In this document: positions 36,793 through 45,700 of the stretch, one piece after another
Layout of the letters: each line of letters opens with the position of its first letter
Numbering within the stretch: position 1 is the first letter of the stretch
Origin: Streptomyces sp. CA-278952
GTDB taxonomy: Bacteria; Actinomycetota; Actinomycetes; Streptomycetales; Streptomycetaceae
Reading direction: 5' to 3'
Length of the DNA stretch: 64,000 bases
Assembly (NCBI RefSeq): GCF_028747205.1
Contig: NZ_CP112880.1
Location: forward strand, 6,979,501-7,043,500
Program-made: the position numbers and the translations under genes
Notes under the pieces: generated by a model
The model's input: the letters and a program-made list of their open reading frames with translations, nothing else
What the model was told of the DNA's origin: nothing
Database searches by the model: none

Positions 36793-37082
36793 GACGCCGG
36801 CGGGCGCGCCCCGTCGCGCGTCCGCCGTGGGCTCCGCTGACCGGTCCGTCGTAAATGTGGTCGCGGTGGCGAAATGGCTGGGTCATCATGACGTCGCGGG
36901 CCCGCTCAGGGCCACCGACGAGAGGCAGAGGAAGATGCTCTACACCAGGCGAAAGACGGCGGTCGGCCGATCATGTCACTGCGCGGCGTAACGGTGTCCC
37001 CCCGGACACTCCCGCGTGCCGAGAGGCACGGGGCACTGCACAGTCCCGGTTGCGTCGACAGCTTGATGTGAGGCTTTCTCCC

Positions 37083-38501
37083 ATGTTCGATCCGTTCATA
37101 GCGCCGAGCGGCACCCTGCTCGGCCTGTTGCAGAGGGGCCGCGGCGACGGCACGCTCCACGCGCTCGCCGCACCGCGCCCCGAGGCCCTCGCGGCTCTCA
37201 ACCACTGCGTCGTGAGCGACCCCCGTCACGACTGGCAGGTGGAGAACCGCTCTCTCTACTACGCGCGCCTCTACCTCGACCTCGACGGTGGTATCGAGGA
37301 GATCGAGCGACACCTCGCCGATCCCGACGACCACCTCGACACGGACGACTCCCGGACCGGTCTGGCGCTGTCCGTCCTCGGCCACCTCGCCTCCTACGGG
37401 CGCGACGACGCCCTGGCCCTGCTCCGCCGCTACGCGGCGACCGGAGCCAACTGGGCCTGGGCCCTGGACGAACTCGCCCTGCGCGACGACGACGCCGGCC
37501 TGCGCTCCCTCGCGCTGCCCGTCCTCGCCCGCTTCCCGGCCACCGACCAGGGCTCGGCCGACCTCGCCGCCGCCGTACGGGACTCCTTCGAGCCGCGCCC
37601 CTGGCGGCTGTGGGCCGACGACCCGCGCGCGGCGGTCGGCGCCCGGGTCAGGGCCGCCGGCGAACAGGGCTCGTTCGACCGATGGCAGCGCCAGATGCGC
37701 CCCGGGGGTCCCCGCCCCGGCTGGAGCGTCCAGGCCGTCTTCGACTGGGCCCAGCAGGCCCTGGAGCGCGGCAGCGAACTGCACGTCCCCGCGGCCCGCT
37801 GCCTCTCCGCCGTCGCCGGACCCGACGACCTGCCCCTGATCGTCGAGGCCGCCCGCAGCGGCCCCGAAGGCGCATGCTGCGCCGCCCTGCACTATCTCGC
37901 GGAGGCGGGCGACCCCGCCGTCCTCGACCTCATCGAGGCCGCCGCCGTCAGCCCCGCCCGCACCGTCGCCGACACGGCCATCGCCGCCTTCGAGCGGATG
38001 ACCTGCGACGACGCCGTGGAACGGGCCCGGCGCTGGGCCCACCGCCCCGACGCCCTCGGGGCCTCGGCCGCCGGAGTGCTCGCCTGCCGAGGCACCGCCC
38101 AGGACGCTCCCCAAGTCCTCGGCGCGCTGCGGGAGGCCGTACGCGGCGACGGACCCGACGCCCCCCGGCTGTGGACGCTGGTCGACGGAGCGGGCCGCCT
38201 CGGCATCGCCTGCGCCTCGCCCGTGCTGCGCCACGTCTACCGCGAGACGTCCTCCTCGCACCTGCGGGGCAGGGCCGCCCGCGCCCTGGCCGCCACCGAC
38301 CCGTCCTACCCGACCGGGTTCGCGGTGGAGTGCCTCTGGGACTGCGAGGAGACCACCCGCGAGGTGGCCGCCCTGCACGCCGAGACCGGAGACGTCCGCG
38401 TCGCCGAACGCCTGCGCCGCCTCGCCGCCGACCCGGCCGAGGAGGCCGAGGTCCAGACGGCGGTACGGAGCCGGATCGGGCCGGACGCACCGGCTCTCTG
38501 A
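37083..38501 (+). CDS. HEAT/PBS-lyase repeat protein
   Basis: A 472-residue alpha-helical solenoid with repeated LHYLAEAGDPAVLDLIEAA-type units through most of its length. No catalytic motif or membrane helix is visible. It starts MFDPFIAPSGTLLGLLQRG, with TGAGG ahead of the ATG at 37083. The 290 bases before it have no recognised feature. Probably a protein-interaction scaffold; a bilin lyase role is unlikely in this organism. Confidence 0.85.
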   Translation: MFDPFIAPSGTLLGLLQRGRGDGTLHALAAPRPEALAALNHCVVSDPRHDWQVENRSLYYARLYLDLDGGIEEIERHLADPDDHLDTDDSRTGLALSVLGHLASYGRDDALALLRRYAATGANWAWALDELALRDDDAGLRSLALPVLARFPATDQGSADLAAAVRDSFEPRPWRLWADDPRAAVGARVRAAGEQGSFDRWQRQMRPGGPRPGWSVQAVFDWAQQALERGSELHVPAARCLSAVAGPDDLPLIVEAARSGPEGACCAALHYLAEAGDPAVLDLIEAAAVSPARTVADTAIAAFERMTCDDAVERARRWAHRPDALGASAAGVLACRGTAQDAPQVLGALREAVRGDGPDAPRLWTLVDGAGRLGIACASPVLRHVYRETSSSHLRGRAARALAATDPSYPTGFAVECLWDCEETTREVAALHAETGDVRVAERLRRLAADPAEEAEVQTAVRSRIGPDAPAL

Positions 38502-38564
38502 CCGCGGGAGCGGGGAGTCCGGGAGTCCGGGAGGACGCGGAGCTAGGGCGGACGCGGCCGGTGG

Positions 38565-38601
38565 CCTAGGAGGAGGGGCGTTGTCAGACCCTCCTCCTAG
38601 G
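38565..38601. repeat. 13-base inverted repeat before the DUF4240 gene
   Basis: CCTAGGAGGAGGG (38565-38577) and CCCTCCTCCTAGG (38589-38601) are exact complements around an 11-base loop. It can terminate the HEAT gene, and it also contains the only strong Shine-Dalgarno string of the area in its left arm. Confidence 0.6.
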
Positions 38602-38610
38602 CTTCTCCCC

Positions 38611-39183
38611 ATGGACGTCAACGAGTGGTGGGGGCTCGTCGAGCGGGCTCGCGACGCGGCCGGGGACCGGGCGGACGACCGGGACCCGCCCGACGACCCC
38701 TTGCCCGGAGCCCTGACCGACGTACTCGCCTCCCTGGAGCCGGCGCGGATCACGGCCTTCGCCGTCACCGCCGTGGACGTGACCCGGTCCGCCTACCGGT
38801 GGCCCCTGTGGAACGCGGCCTACCTCATCGAGGGAGGCTGCGGCGACGACGGCTTCATGGACTTCCGCGACGGGCTCGCCCTGCTCGGCCGGGAGACCTT
38901 CACCCGAGCGGTGGCCGATCCGGACACGCTGGCCGGACTGCCGGTGGTGATCCGGATGAGCCGGGGAGAGCGCGGCTGGATCGGATACGAGTCCCTGAAC
39001 GCCCCGATCGCCGAGGCCTACCACCGTCTCCGGGGCGAGAGTGCCTCCCTCGACGCCGCAGTCGAAGCGGCGCTGCGCGACCGCATACGCCCGGCGGACC
39101 CGGCGGGCGAGAGCTGGGACGCCGAGGACGCCACCGCGAACCGCCGCCATCTGCCCCGGCTGGCAGCGCTCTTCCAGGACTGA
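38611..39183 (+). CDS. DUF4240-family protein
   Basis: A 190-residue protein of the DUF4240 type: MDVNEWWGLVERARD at the start, WPLWNAAYLIEGGCGDDGFM with DFRDGLALLGRETF (the family core), and GERGWIGYESLN. ATG 38611 is preferred: TAGGCT lies 7 bases ahead, a leaderless layout, and homologues start at the MDxxxWW motif. An alternative TTG at 38581 has AGGAGG ahead but lies in the loop of an inverted repeat. Function unknown. Confidence 0.8.
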   Translation: MDVNEWWGLVERARDAAGDRADDRDPPDDPLPGALTDVLASLEPARITAFAVTAVDVTRSAYRWPLWNAAYLIEGGCGDDGFMDFRDGLALLGRETFTRAVADPDTLAGLPVVIRMSRGERGWIGYESLNAPIAEAYHRLRGESASLDAAVEAALRDRIRPADPAGESWDAEDATANRRHLPRLAALFQD

Positions 39184-39268
39184 ACCCCCTGCGGGTGCTC
39201 CGTCCCCGCGAGGTCCCTGCGGACGCTCCGCCCCTGCGAGCCCGCGGGCGCGGGCACAGAAGGGCGCC

Positions 39269-39939
39269 ATGACCGGACGCTGGGAGTTCCGGATCGACCG
39301 GGGCGGCACCTTCACCGATGTGGTCGGCCGCCGCCCCCACGGCCGCCTGATCACCCGCAAGCTCCTCTCCCACGACCCCGACCGCTACGACGACGCGGCC
39401 GTCGCCGGAATCCGGCTGCTCCTCGGCCTGGACCCCGGCGAACCGGTGCCCGTCGACCGGGTCGCCGCCGCCCGGATGGGCACCACCGTCGCCACCAACG
39501 CCCTGCTGGAACGGCGGGGCGAGCCGACCGTGCCGCTGACCACCGAGGGCTTCCGGGACGCACTGCGAATCGCCTACCAGAACCGGCCCCGCCTCTTCGA
39601 CCGGCACATCGTCCTGCCCGAGGCCGTCCACGAGCGCGTGATCGAGGTCCCCGAACGTCTCCACGCCCACGGCCGCACCGTACGCCCCTGGAAATCGCCC
39701 CCGTACGCGAACAGTTGCGCGCTGCCCACGCCGACGGTCTGCGCAGCGCCGCCGTCGTCCTGATGCACGGCTGCCGCCACCCCGCCCACGCCGACGGTCT
39801 GCTGGTCCCGCTGGAGGGCTGCGACACCGTCGAACTGGACGCCGGAGACGTGCTCGTGGTGCGCACACCGGGCGGCGGCTACGGACCCGCGCGGACTCGG
39901 CCGCTCGCACCGGACGCTCACGCGGGGCCGGTCGCATAA
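39269..39939 (+). pseudogene. 5-oxoprolinase (HyuA-HyuB) remnant with frameshift and large internal deletion
   Basis: Reading from ATG 39269 gives the first about 140 residues of a HyuA domain (FRIDRGGTFTDVVGRRPHGR, MGTTVATNALLERRGEPTV). One base is missing in the C run at 39685-39688; in the corrected frame the homology continues as VREQLRAAHADGLRSAAVVL to MHGCRHPAHADGL. There it jumps directly to the very end of a HyuB domain, CDTVELDAGDVLVVRTPGGG then YGP, with stop at 39937. An intact enzyme has about 1,200 residues, so roughly 1,000 codons are gone. A 19-base direct repeat GCCCACGCCGACGGTCTGC (39724-39742, 39784-39802) lies at the junction. Confidence 0.85.
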
Positions 39940-39971
39940 ACGCCGTTTCGACCGTTGTCGGTGCGAGGACC

Positions 39972-39985
39972 TAATCTGTCCCACG
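39972..39985 (+). promoter_or_regulatory. -10 element of a leaderless transcript for the condensin-like operon
   Basis: TAATCT (39972-39977) is followed after 7 bases by the GTG start of the first gene at 39985. The -35 is weak (TCGACC, 39948-39953). This makes transcription start at or next to the start codon likely. Confidence 0.5.
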
Positions 39986-41514
39986 TGACTTCGCCTGCCT
40001 ACCCGGACACCGCCTCGCCGCAGCTCAGCGCGGGGCCGCGGCCTGCCCCGGGCCCCGCCGCCGACGAGGGGCTGTCGCGGCGGCTGCGCGCGCTCGCGTG
40101 CACGGCGCCGCTGCACGACCTCGACGTCCGCAAGGCGAATCTGGCCGGCGAGTACACGGTGTACGCCATGGCGGAGGTCGCTCTCGCCGCGATCGACCAC
40201 GTCACGCTCAACATGGACTTCGACACCGGAGCCGACCACGACCAGATAGTGGCCAGACTGCTGCCCCGGGTCGGCGCCCAGGCCCCCGACCGCCCCGTCG
40301 CCGAGCACGAACGGGTCGCCCGCTGGGTCCTGGAGAACCTGATCAACGTCGGCAGCGTCGACCGCGGCTTCCGCGCGGTCTACGGCACCTTCGGCCCCGA
40401 CGGGGTCTACATCCGCCGGGACTACGACTTCAAGCTCATCGAAGAGGTCCCGGGCTACGGCGGCACGGTCTACCTCCGCGCCACCGACGAAGCGGTCAAC
40501 GTCCTGGTCGGCGCGTTGGACACGGATGTCACCAGCGCCCAGATCGCCGCCGAGGTCAAGCTGGAGGTCCTCATCAGCCGGGGCCGCCTCGCCGACGCCC
40601 AGCTCGCCGCCGAACAGGCCCGCTACCGCACCGTGCAGTACGCCGAGACCCTGCGCCGGACCCTGGAGGCCACCCGGCGCAACGTCCGCGCCGTCGACTG
40701 GCTCCACACCGTCCCGGACATGATCGCCGAGGCCCTGGACCACGTGGCCGACCGCTACCGCCACGAGAACGCGATCCTCACCAACATCCGCAAGGCACGC
40801 GACGAGGCCGAGGAGCCCGAGCACAAGCGCCGGGCCGCGGAGCTGGTCGACATCGTCAAGGACTGCATCCGCCGCCACACCCAGCTCCAGTCCCGGCTCC
40901 TGGAGGCGGGCCCCCTCTTCCGCGCGGAGCAGGACCGGCAGGCGTTCGCCCCACCCGCCGCCCACACGGGCCTCGACCTGTACGGGCAGCTCCTCGCCCC
41001 GCTCCTCCCCCTCCCCGTCGAACAGTCCACCCGCGCCACCGACGCGTTCTTCGCCCACGGCACCGGACTGCGCACCCCCACCTCCGTACGGGTCGCGGAC
41101 CTGGTCGACCTGCTGCTCACCCCGCCGCTGGAGCGCGAGCACCTGGGCGCGGAGATGCCCGAGCCCGACCTCATCGCCACGCCTGACGACAGCCGGTTCA
41201 GCGAGGAGCAGCTCGCCCGCGCCATGACCCTGCTCGACCTGGAGCACGACGCCCCGCGCCGGCTCTCCGGACTGCTCGCCGAAGCCCGCGGCACCGGAGA
41301 CACCGACCTGCCGTACCTGGTCGCCCTGCTCGCCGTCCACGCCGCCAGCCCGCCGGTCGGCACCGCCTACCGTCAGGGCGAACGTCGCCTGCTGTTCGCC
41401 GTGGACGACGGGGCGCAGCTGGACGACCCGGAGTTCGGCGGCGCCGACCTGATCGTGGGTACCGCCCTGCTGGACGCCGTCGGCATGGCCGCCGACCGCA
41501 AGGAGGCCTCATGA
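39985..41514 (+). CDS. Kleisin-like (MukF/MksF/JetA-type) protein
   Basis: A 509-residue cytoplasmic protein. Residues 1-35 are Pro/Ala-rich. Residues 40-200 look like an N-terminal winged-helix domain ending in GGTVYLRATDEAVNVLVGAL, which resembles the 'y-L-t-deg-i-dlllral' core of MukF/MksF-type kleisins. Residues 205-320 are helical with coiled-coil character (EVKLEVLISRGRLADAQLAA). The C-terminal part (about 380-500) is a second small domain. It lies first in an operon with a KITE-like and an SMC-like protein, so I infer the kleisin subunit. ATG/TGA overlap joins it to the next ORF. No intact family motif proves the call. Confidence 0.7.
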   Translation: MTSPAYPDTASPQLSAGPRPAPGPAADEGLSRRLRALACTAPLHDLDVRKANLAGEYTVYAMAEVALAAIDHVTLNMDFDTGADHDQIVARLLPRVGAQAPDRPVAEHERVARWVLENLINVGSVDRGFRAVYGTFGPDGVYIRRDYDFKLIEEVPGYGGTVYLRATDEAVNVLVGALDTDVTSAQIAAEVKLEVLISRGRLADAQLAAEQARYRTVQYAETLRRTLEATRRNVRAVDWLHTVPDMIAEALDHVADRYRHENAILTNIRKARDEAEEPEHKRRAAELVDIVKDCIRRHTQLQSRLLEAGPLFRAEQDRQAFAPPAAHTGLDLYGQLLAPLLPLPVEQSTRATDAFFAHGTGLRTPTSVRVADLVDLLLTPPLEREHLGAEMPEPDLIATPDDSRFSEEQLARAMTLLDLEHDAPRRLSGLLAEARGTGDTDLPYLVALLAVHAASPPVGTAYRQGERRLLFAVDDGAQLDDPEFGGADLIVGTALLDAVGMAADRKEAS

Positions 41515-41669
41515 CCGGCCCCGCGGCGTCCGCCGCGCACCGCCCCGCCGCGTCCGTAGTGACCGGCCCCGCCGCGTCCGTCGTGAACAGCCCCGCCCTC
41601 TCCGCCGTGACCGGGCCCGCCCTCCTGCCGCACCCGCACGTTTTCCGTACCGAGGAGTCCCAGCCGTGA
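41511..41669 (+). CDS. 52-residue tandem-repeat ORF coupled on both sides
   Basis: ATG at 41511 overlaps the stop of the preceding gene (ATGA) and has AAGGAGG (41500-41506) four bases ahead, the best ribosome site in the operon. Its TGA (41667-41669) overlaps the GTG of the next gene (GTGA). The protein is built of 8-residue units such as RPAASVVT, GPAASVVN and SPALSAVT, then ends ALLPHPHVFRTEESQP. It may be a real linker peptide, a coupling device, or the former N-terminal extension of the downstream protein separated by a frame change. Confidence 0.6.
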   Translation: MTGPAASAAHRPAASVVTGPAASVVNSPALSAVTGPALLPHPHVFRTEESQP

Positions 41670-42610
41670 GCGACCACGACGCCGAGCACACCGACGCGTG
41701 GACCGAGCCCTCCGCGCACGCCGGGCCCGCCTTCCCGCACGCGGGCGACTCCGCGCACCAGGGGGCCGCCGAGCCCGCCGGGCAGACGCCCGTCACCCCG
41801 GCCGACGCCGCCGACGCAGCCCGCCTGGTCTCCTTCGGGCTCCAGCCCAAGCTGCTGCCCGCCCGCGACGCCGAATACGCCGACCTGCTGCGGCGCTACC
41901 GCGAGGAGAGCGCCTTCGCCCGGCTCGCCGACGCCGTCGCCACCGGCCTCGGCCTCATCGTCCTGGAGGTCTCCCCACGCGCCGGGATGGCCGTGACCGC
42001 GGGCGAGGACTCCGTCTTCGCCGTCCGCATGGGCGACTACGCCCGCCGCGCATCGTCCGACTCCGCCGACCGCTTCCTGCACGGCCTCGCCCACCTCGCC
42101 GTCGCCGCCCTGGCCTTCCCCCGCCCCGAGGACCTCGCCGACGACGCGTACATCGGCCGCATCACGGTCAACGGCGTCGACGCCTTCGTACGCCAGGCCT
42201 GCCGACGGCTGGAGGAGCGCGCCGAGGAACAGGGCGACAACACCGACCCGGCCAGTGACGCCCCCGGACTCGAAGCCGGCTGGCGAATCTACGCCCGCCG
42301 CAGCTCCACCGGCGCGACGAAGGACGCCCGTCGGCTCGCCGGATCCACCACCGGCATCATCGGCAAGGCCGTCGCCTTCCTCACCGACTCCGGCTTCCTC
42401 CAACGGACCGGCGACGACGCGGGCGGCGCCTACCGCACCACCGCCCGCTACCAGCTCCAGGTCCGCGACCTGGCGGGCAGCGCCGCCATGGCCGAACTGC
42501 TGGAGCTCGGCGTCGTTCCCGTCACCGACGGCTCCGCCACCCTGCTGCCACCGCCCGACCCCGACAGCATGGAGCTGGCCGCCGACGCGGGCCTTCCCTT
42601 CCACTCCTGA
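41666..42610 (+). CDS. KITE-like (MukE/JetB-type) winged-helix protein
   Basis: A 314-residue protein; residues 1-50 are acidic and disordered. Two winged-helix-like regions follow: GLQPKLLPARDAEYADLLRR to VRMGDYARRAS (about 58-130) and TTGIIGKAVAFLTDSGFLQR with the wing YRTTARYQLQVRDLAG (about 225-280). This size and layout fit the small dimeric KITE subunits (MukE, MksE, JetB) that bind kleisins. GTG at 41666 has GAGGAG 8 bases ahead. 96 bases separate it from the SMC-like gene. Assignment rests on context and predicted fold. Confidence 0.65.
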   Translation: MSDHDAEHTDAWTEPSAHAGPAFPHAGDSAHQGAAEPAGQTPVTPADAADAARLVSFGLQPKLLPARDAEYADLLRRYREESAFARLADAVATGLGLIVLEVSPRAGMAVTAGEDSVFAVRMGDYARRASSDSADRFLHGLAHLAVAALAFPRPEDLADDAYIGRITVNGVDAFVRQACRRLEERAEEQGDNTDPASDAPGLEAGWRIYARRSSTGATKDARRLAGSTTGIIGKAVAFLTDSGFLQRTGDDAGGAYRTTARYQLQVRDLAGSAAMAELLELGVVPVTDGSATLLPPPDPDSMELAADAGLPFHS

Positions 42611-42706
42611 CCTTCCCTTCTGACCTGACCGGCCGTTCCCTACCGGCTCGCACGTCCCGCACCTGCCGCTCCGCCCCTGCTCACCGAACGACGAGAGTCC
42701 GCCGCC

Positions 42707-45700
42707 ATGTACGAGTTGTCCCGGGTCCGCCTCTACTCCATCGGGCCTGCCGGTGCGCGCTACGCCGACACCGTCCTCGACCTGCGCGGCGTCGGCGCAC
42801 CCGTTCCCAGCCCCGCCCCCGCCCAGGCGGAGTTCTTCGAGGACGAGCCGGTCGGCCCGCCCCGCCGCCCCGCCCCCGCGGGCGTCCTCTTCCTGGAGAA
42901 CGGCGGCGGCAAGTCCGTCCTGCTCAAGCTGATCTTCTCGGTGATGCTCCCCGGCCACCGCAACACGCTCGGCGGTGCCAGCTCCGGCGTGCTGCGCAAG
43001 TTCCTCCTCGCCGACGACTGCGGGCACGTCGCCCTGGAGTGGCAGCACACCCTCACCGGTGAGTGCGTCGTCGTCGGCAAGGTCAGCGAGTGGCGCGGCC
43101 GTCAGGTCTCGGGCGACCCCCGCAAGTTCGCCGAGGCCTGGTATTCGTTCCGGCCCGGCCCCGGGCTCACCCTGGACAGCCTGCCCGTCGCCGAGTCCTC
43201 CGCCGTGGGCCGCCCCGCCGAAGGCGTCTCCGGCGCACGCGGCAGGCGGCGCACCATGAAGGGCTTCCGCGACGCGCTGATGGACGCGGGCAAGTTCTAT
43301 GCCCACCTCGACGTGCACTGGGAAGAGATCCACGACCGCTGGAACGAACACCTCGGCGACCTCGGTCTCGACCCCGAACTCTTCCGCTACCAGCGCGAGA
43401 TGAACTCCGACGAGGGCGAGGCCGCCGGACTCTTCGCGGTGAAGAAGGACTCCGACTTCACCGACCTCCTGCTCCGCGCCGTCACCGACACCCGCGACAC
43501 CGACGGACTCGCCGACCTGGTCAGCGGCTTCGGCAACAAGCTGGGCCGCCGCGCCGAGCTGACCGCCGAACGCGACTTCACCGCGGGCTCCGTCGACCTC
43601 CTCAACCGGATCGTCGAGGCCACCGACACCCGCGCCCGCGCCCGCGACATCCACGCCGGCGCCGAACGCCGCTCCCGCACCCTGGCCCGCCGGCTGACCG
43701 CCCGCGCCGCCGAGGAGCGCGGCCGCACCGCCGAGCTGGCCGAACGGGTCACCGCCGCCGCCCACACCGTCACCGAGGCCGAGTCCACCCGGGGCAGCCG
43801 TTCCCTGATCGCCGCCGAACTCGCCTACCGGCACGCCTCGCTGGCCCTGACCGCCGCCGAGAAGAGCGCCGCCGCCGGCCGCAAGGAGCTGGTCGAGGCC
43901 CGCACCCTGCACGCCGCCTGGCAGGCAGCCGAAGCCGTCCTGCGCCACCGGGCGGCCGCCGACCGCTCCGCCAGGGTCGCCGTCGCCATCCGCGAAGCCG
44001 AGCGCGACGCCGCCCCCGCCCTCGCCGCCCGCTCCGCCGCCGCCACCGACCTCGTCCGCGCCCTGCACCGGGCCGCCGAGGAGGGTGAGCGCGTCGCCAA
44101 CGACGAGGAGGAGCGCTCCGACACCCTCCAGGCCACCGGCGAACGCGCCCACCGCGACGCCACCGTCGCCGCCACCGAGGCCCAGCGCGCCCGCAGCGAG
44201 GCCGGACACCTGCGCCAGCGCCTCGCCGAAGTGGGCCAGGAGACCGCCGAAGCCGTCAGGGCGGGCTGGCTCGACGACACCGCGCCCGACGCCGACCCCG
44301 CCCGCGCGGCCCTCGCCGCCAGCGACGCCGAACAGTCCGCCGTCGCCGCCTGGGACGCCGCCCGCGACGCCGCGCGCGCCGCCGCCGACAACGCCCGCGA
44401 GGCGGCCGTCGCCGAGAGCCGCGCCGATCTGACCGCCGCCCGCGCCGCCGACGGAGCCAGGGCGGCCGAGCAGAGTTACGAGGACGAGCTCCGCGCCGCC
44501 GAATCCATCGCCGCCGACCCCCGCCTGGGCGACCTGCTGGGCCTTCCGTCCGGCACCGGCGTCCCGCACCCCCGCAAGGAAGCCGTCGACGAGCCGTCCG
44601 GACCGGACCGGGGATCCGGCGCCCGCCCCGGCCCGGGGGCGGACGACGGCACGGCCGCCTCCGCCGAACCGGCCGCCGATCGCGCGGTGGCCCTCGCCGA
44701 CCAGCCCGCCGCCACTCAGCAGCCGCTGACCGCCGAGGAGTTCGACCGCAGCGCCGACGAGCTGCGCGACCTCCTCGACCAGTCCGTCGCCGCCGCCGAA
44801 CGCCGCCTCTTCGACCTGCGCACCGCCGCCGCCGACGACGCCCGCATCCTCGGCGCGCTCGGCGAGGGCGGGCTGCTGCCGCCAGGACCCGACGTCCTGG
44901 CCACCGTCGAATACCTGGGCGAGCACGGCATCCCCGCCCTGCCCGGCTGGCGCTATCTCGCGCAGGCCGTCGACCCGGCCGACCACGCCGCCGTCCTCGC
45001 CGCACGCCCGGAGCTCGTCGACGGCGTCGTCATCACCGACCCCGACGCCCACACCCGCGCCCGCGAGGTCCTCGGCGGCGCGGCCCTGCTGCCCCGCTCC
45101 GCCGTGGCCGTCGGCACCGCCGCCGCCCTCCTCGCCCCCGTCCCGGCCCCCGGCACCGGCTCCGACGCGCAGCACGACGGCGTCTTCCTCGTCCCGCCGA
45201 ACCCGGCCATGCACGACGAACACGCCGCCGACGAGGAACGCCACGCGCTGCGCAGCCGCGCCGCCGCCCGTGACGAGGACATCAGGACGCTCGCCGCCCG
45301 CCTCTCCGGGGACCGCGCCCTCGCCGCCCGCATCGGCTCCTGGCGCGCCGACTGCCCGCCGGGCATGCTCACCGAACTGGCCGAGGCCGCCGCCGGCGCC
45401 CGTACGGCGGCCGAGAGCGCCGAAGCCGTCCTCGCCGAGGCCCGCACCGCCCGCGCCGAGGCCGACGAGGCCGCCGCCGACACCGCCCGGGTCCGCGACG
45501 AGCGCCAGGAAGCCGCTCAGCGGGCCCGCCGCGCCGCCGACGCCCTCGCCGGACTCGCCCACCGGCTGCGGGAGCGGGCCGGCTGGCAGGTCCGGCTGCG
45601 CGAACTGGTCGACGAGGCCGCCGAGTCCGAGGCCCGTGCCGCCGTCTGCCTCGACCTCGCCCGCGCCGCCGACGAGGACCGCAGGGCCGCCCAGCGCGCC

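Noticed and set aside
36855..37082. N-terminal extension of the HEAT protein
   Set aside because: The upstream part is Arg-rich without repeats, and the ATG at 37083 begins the helical solenoid.
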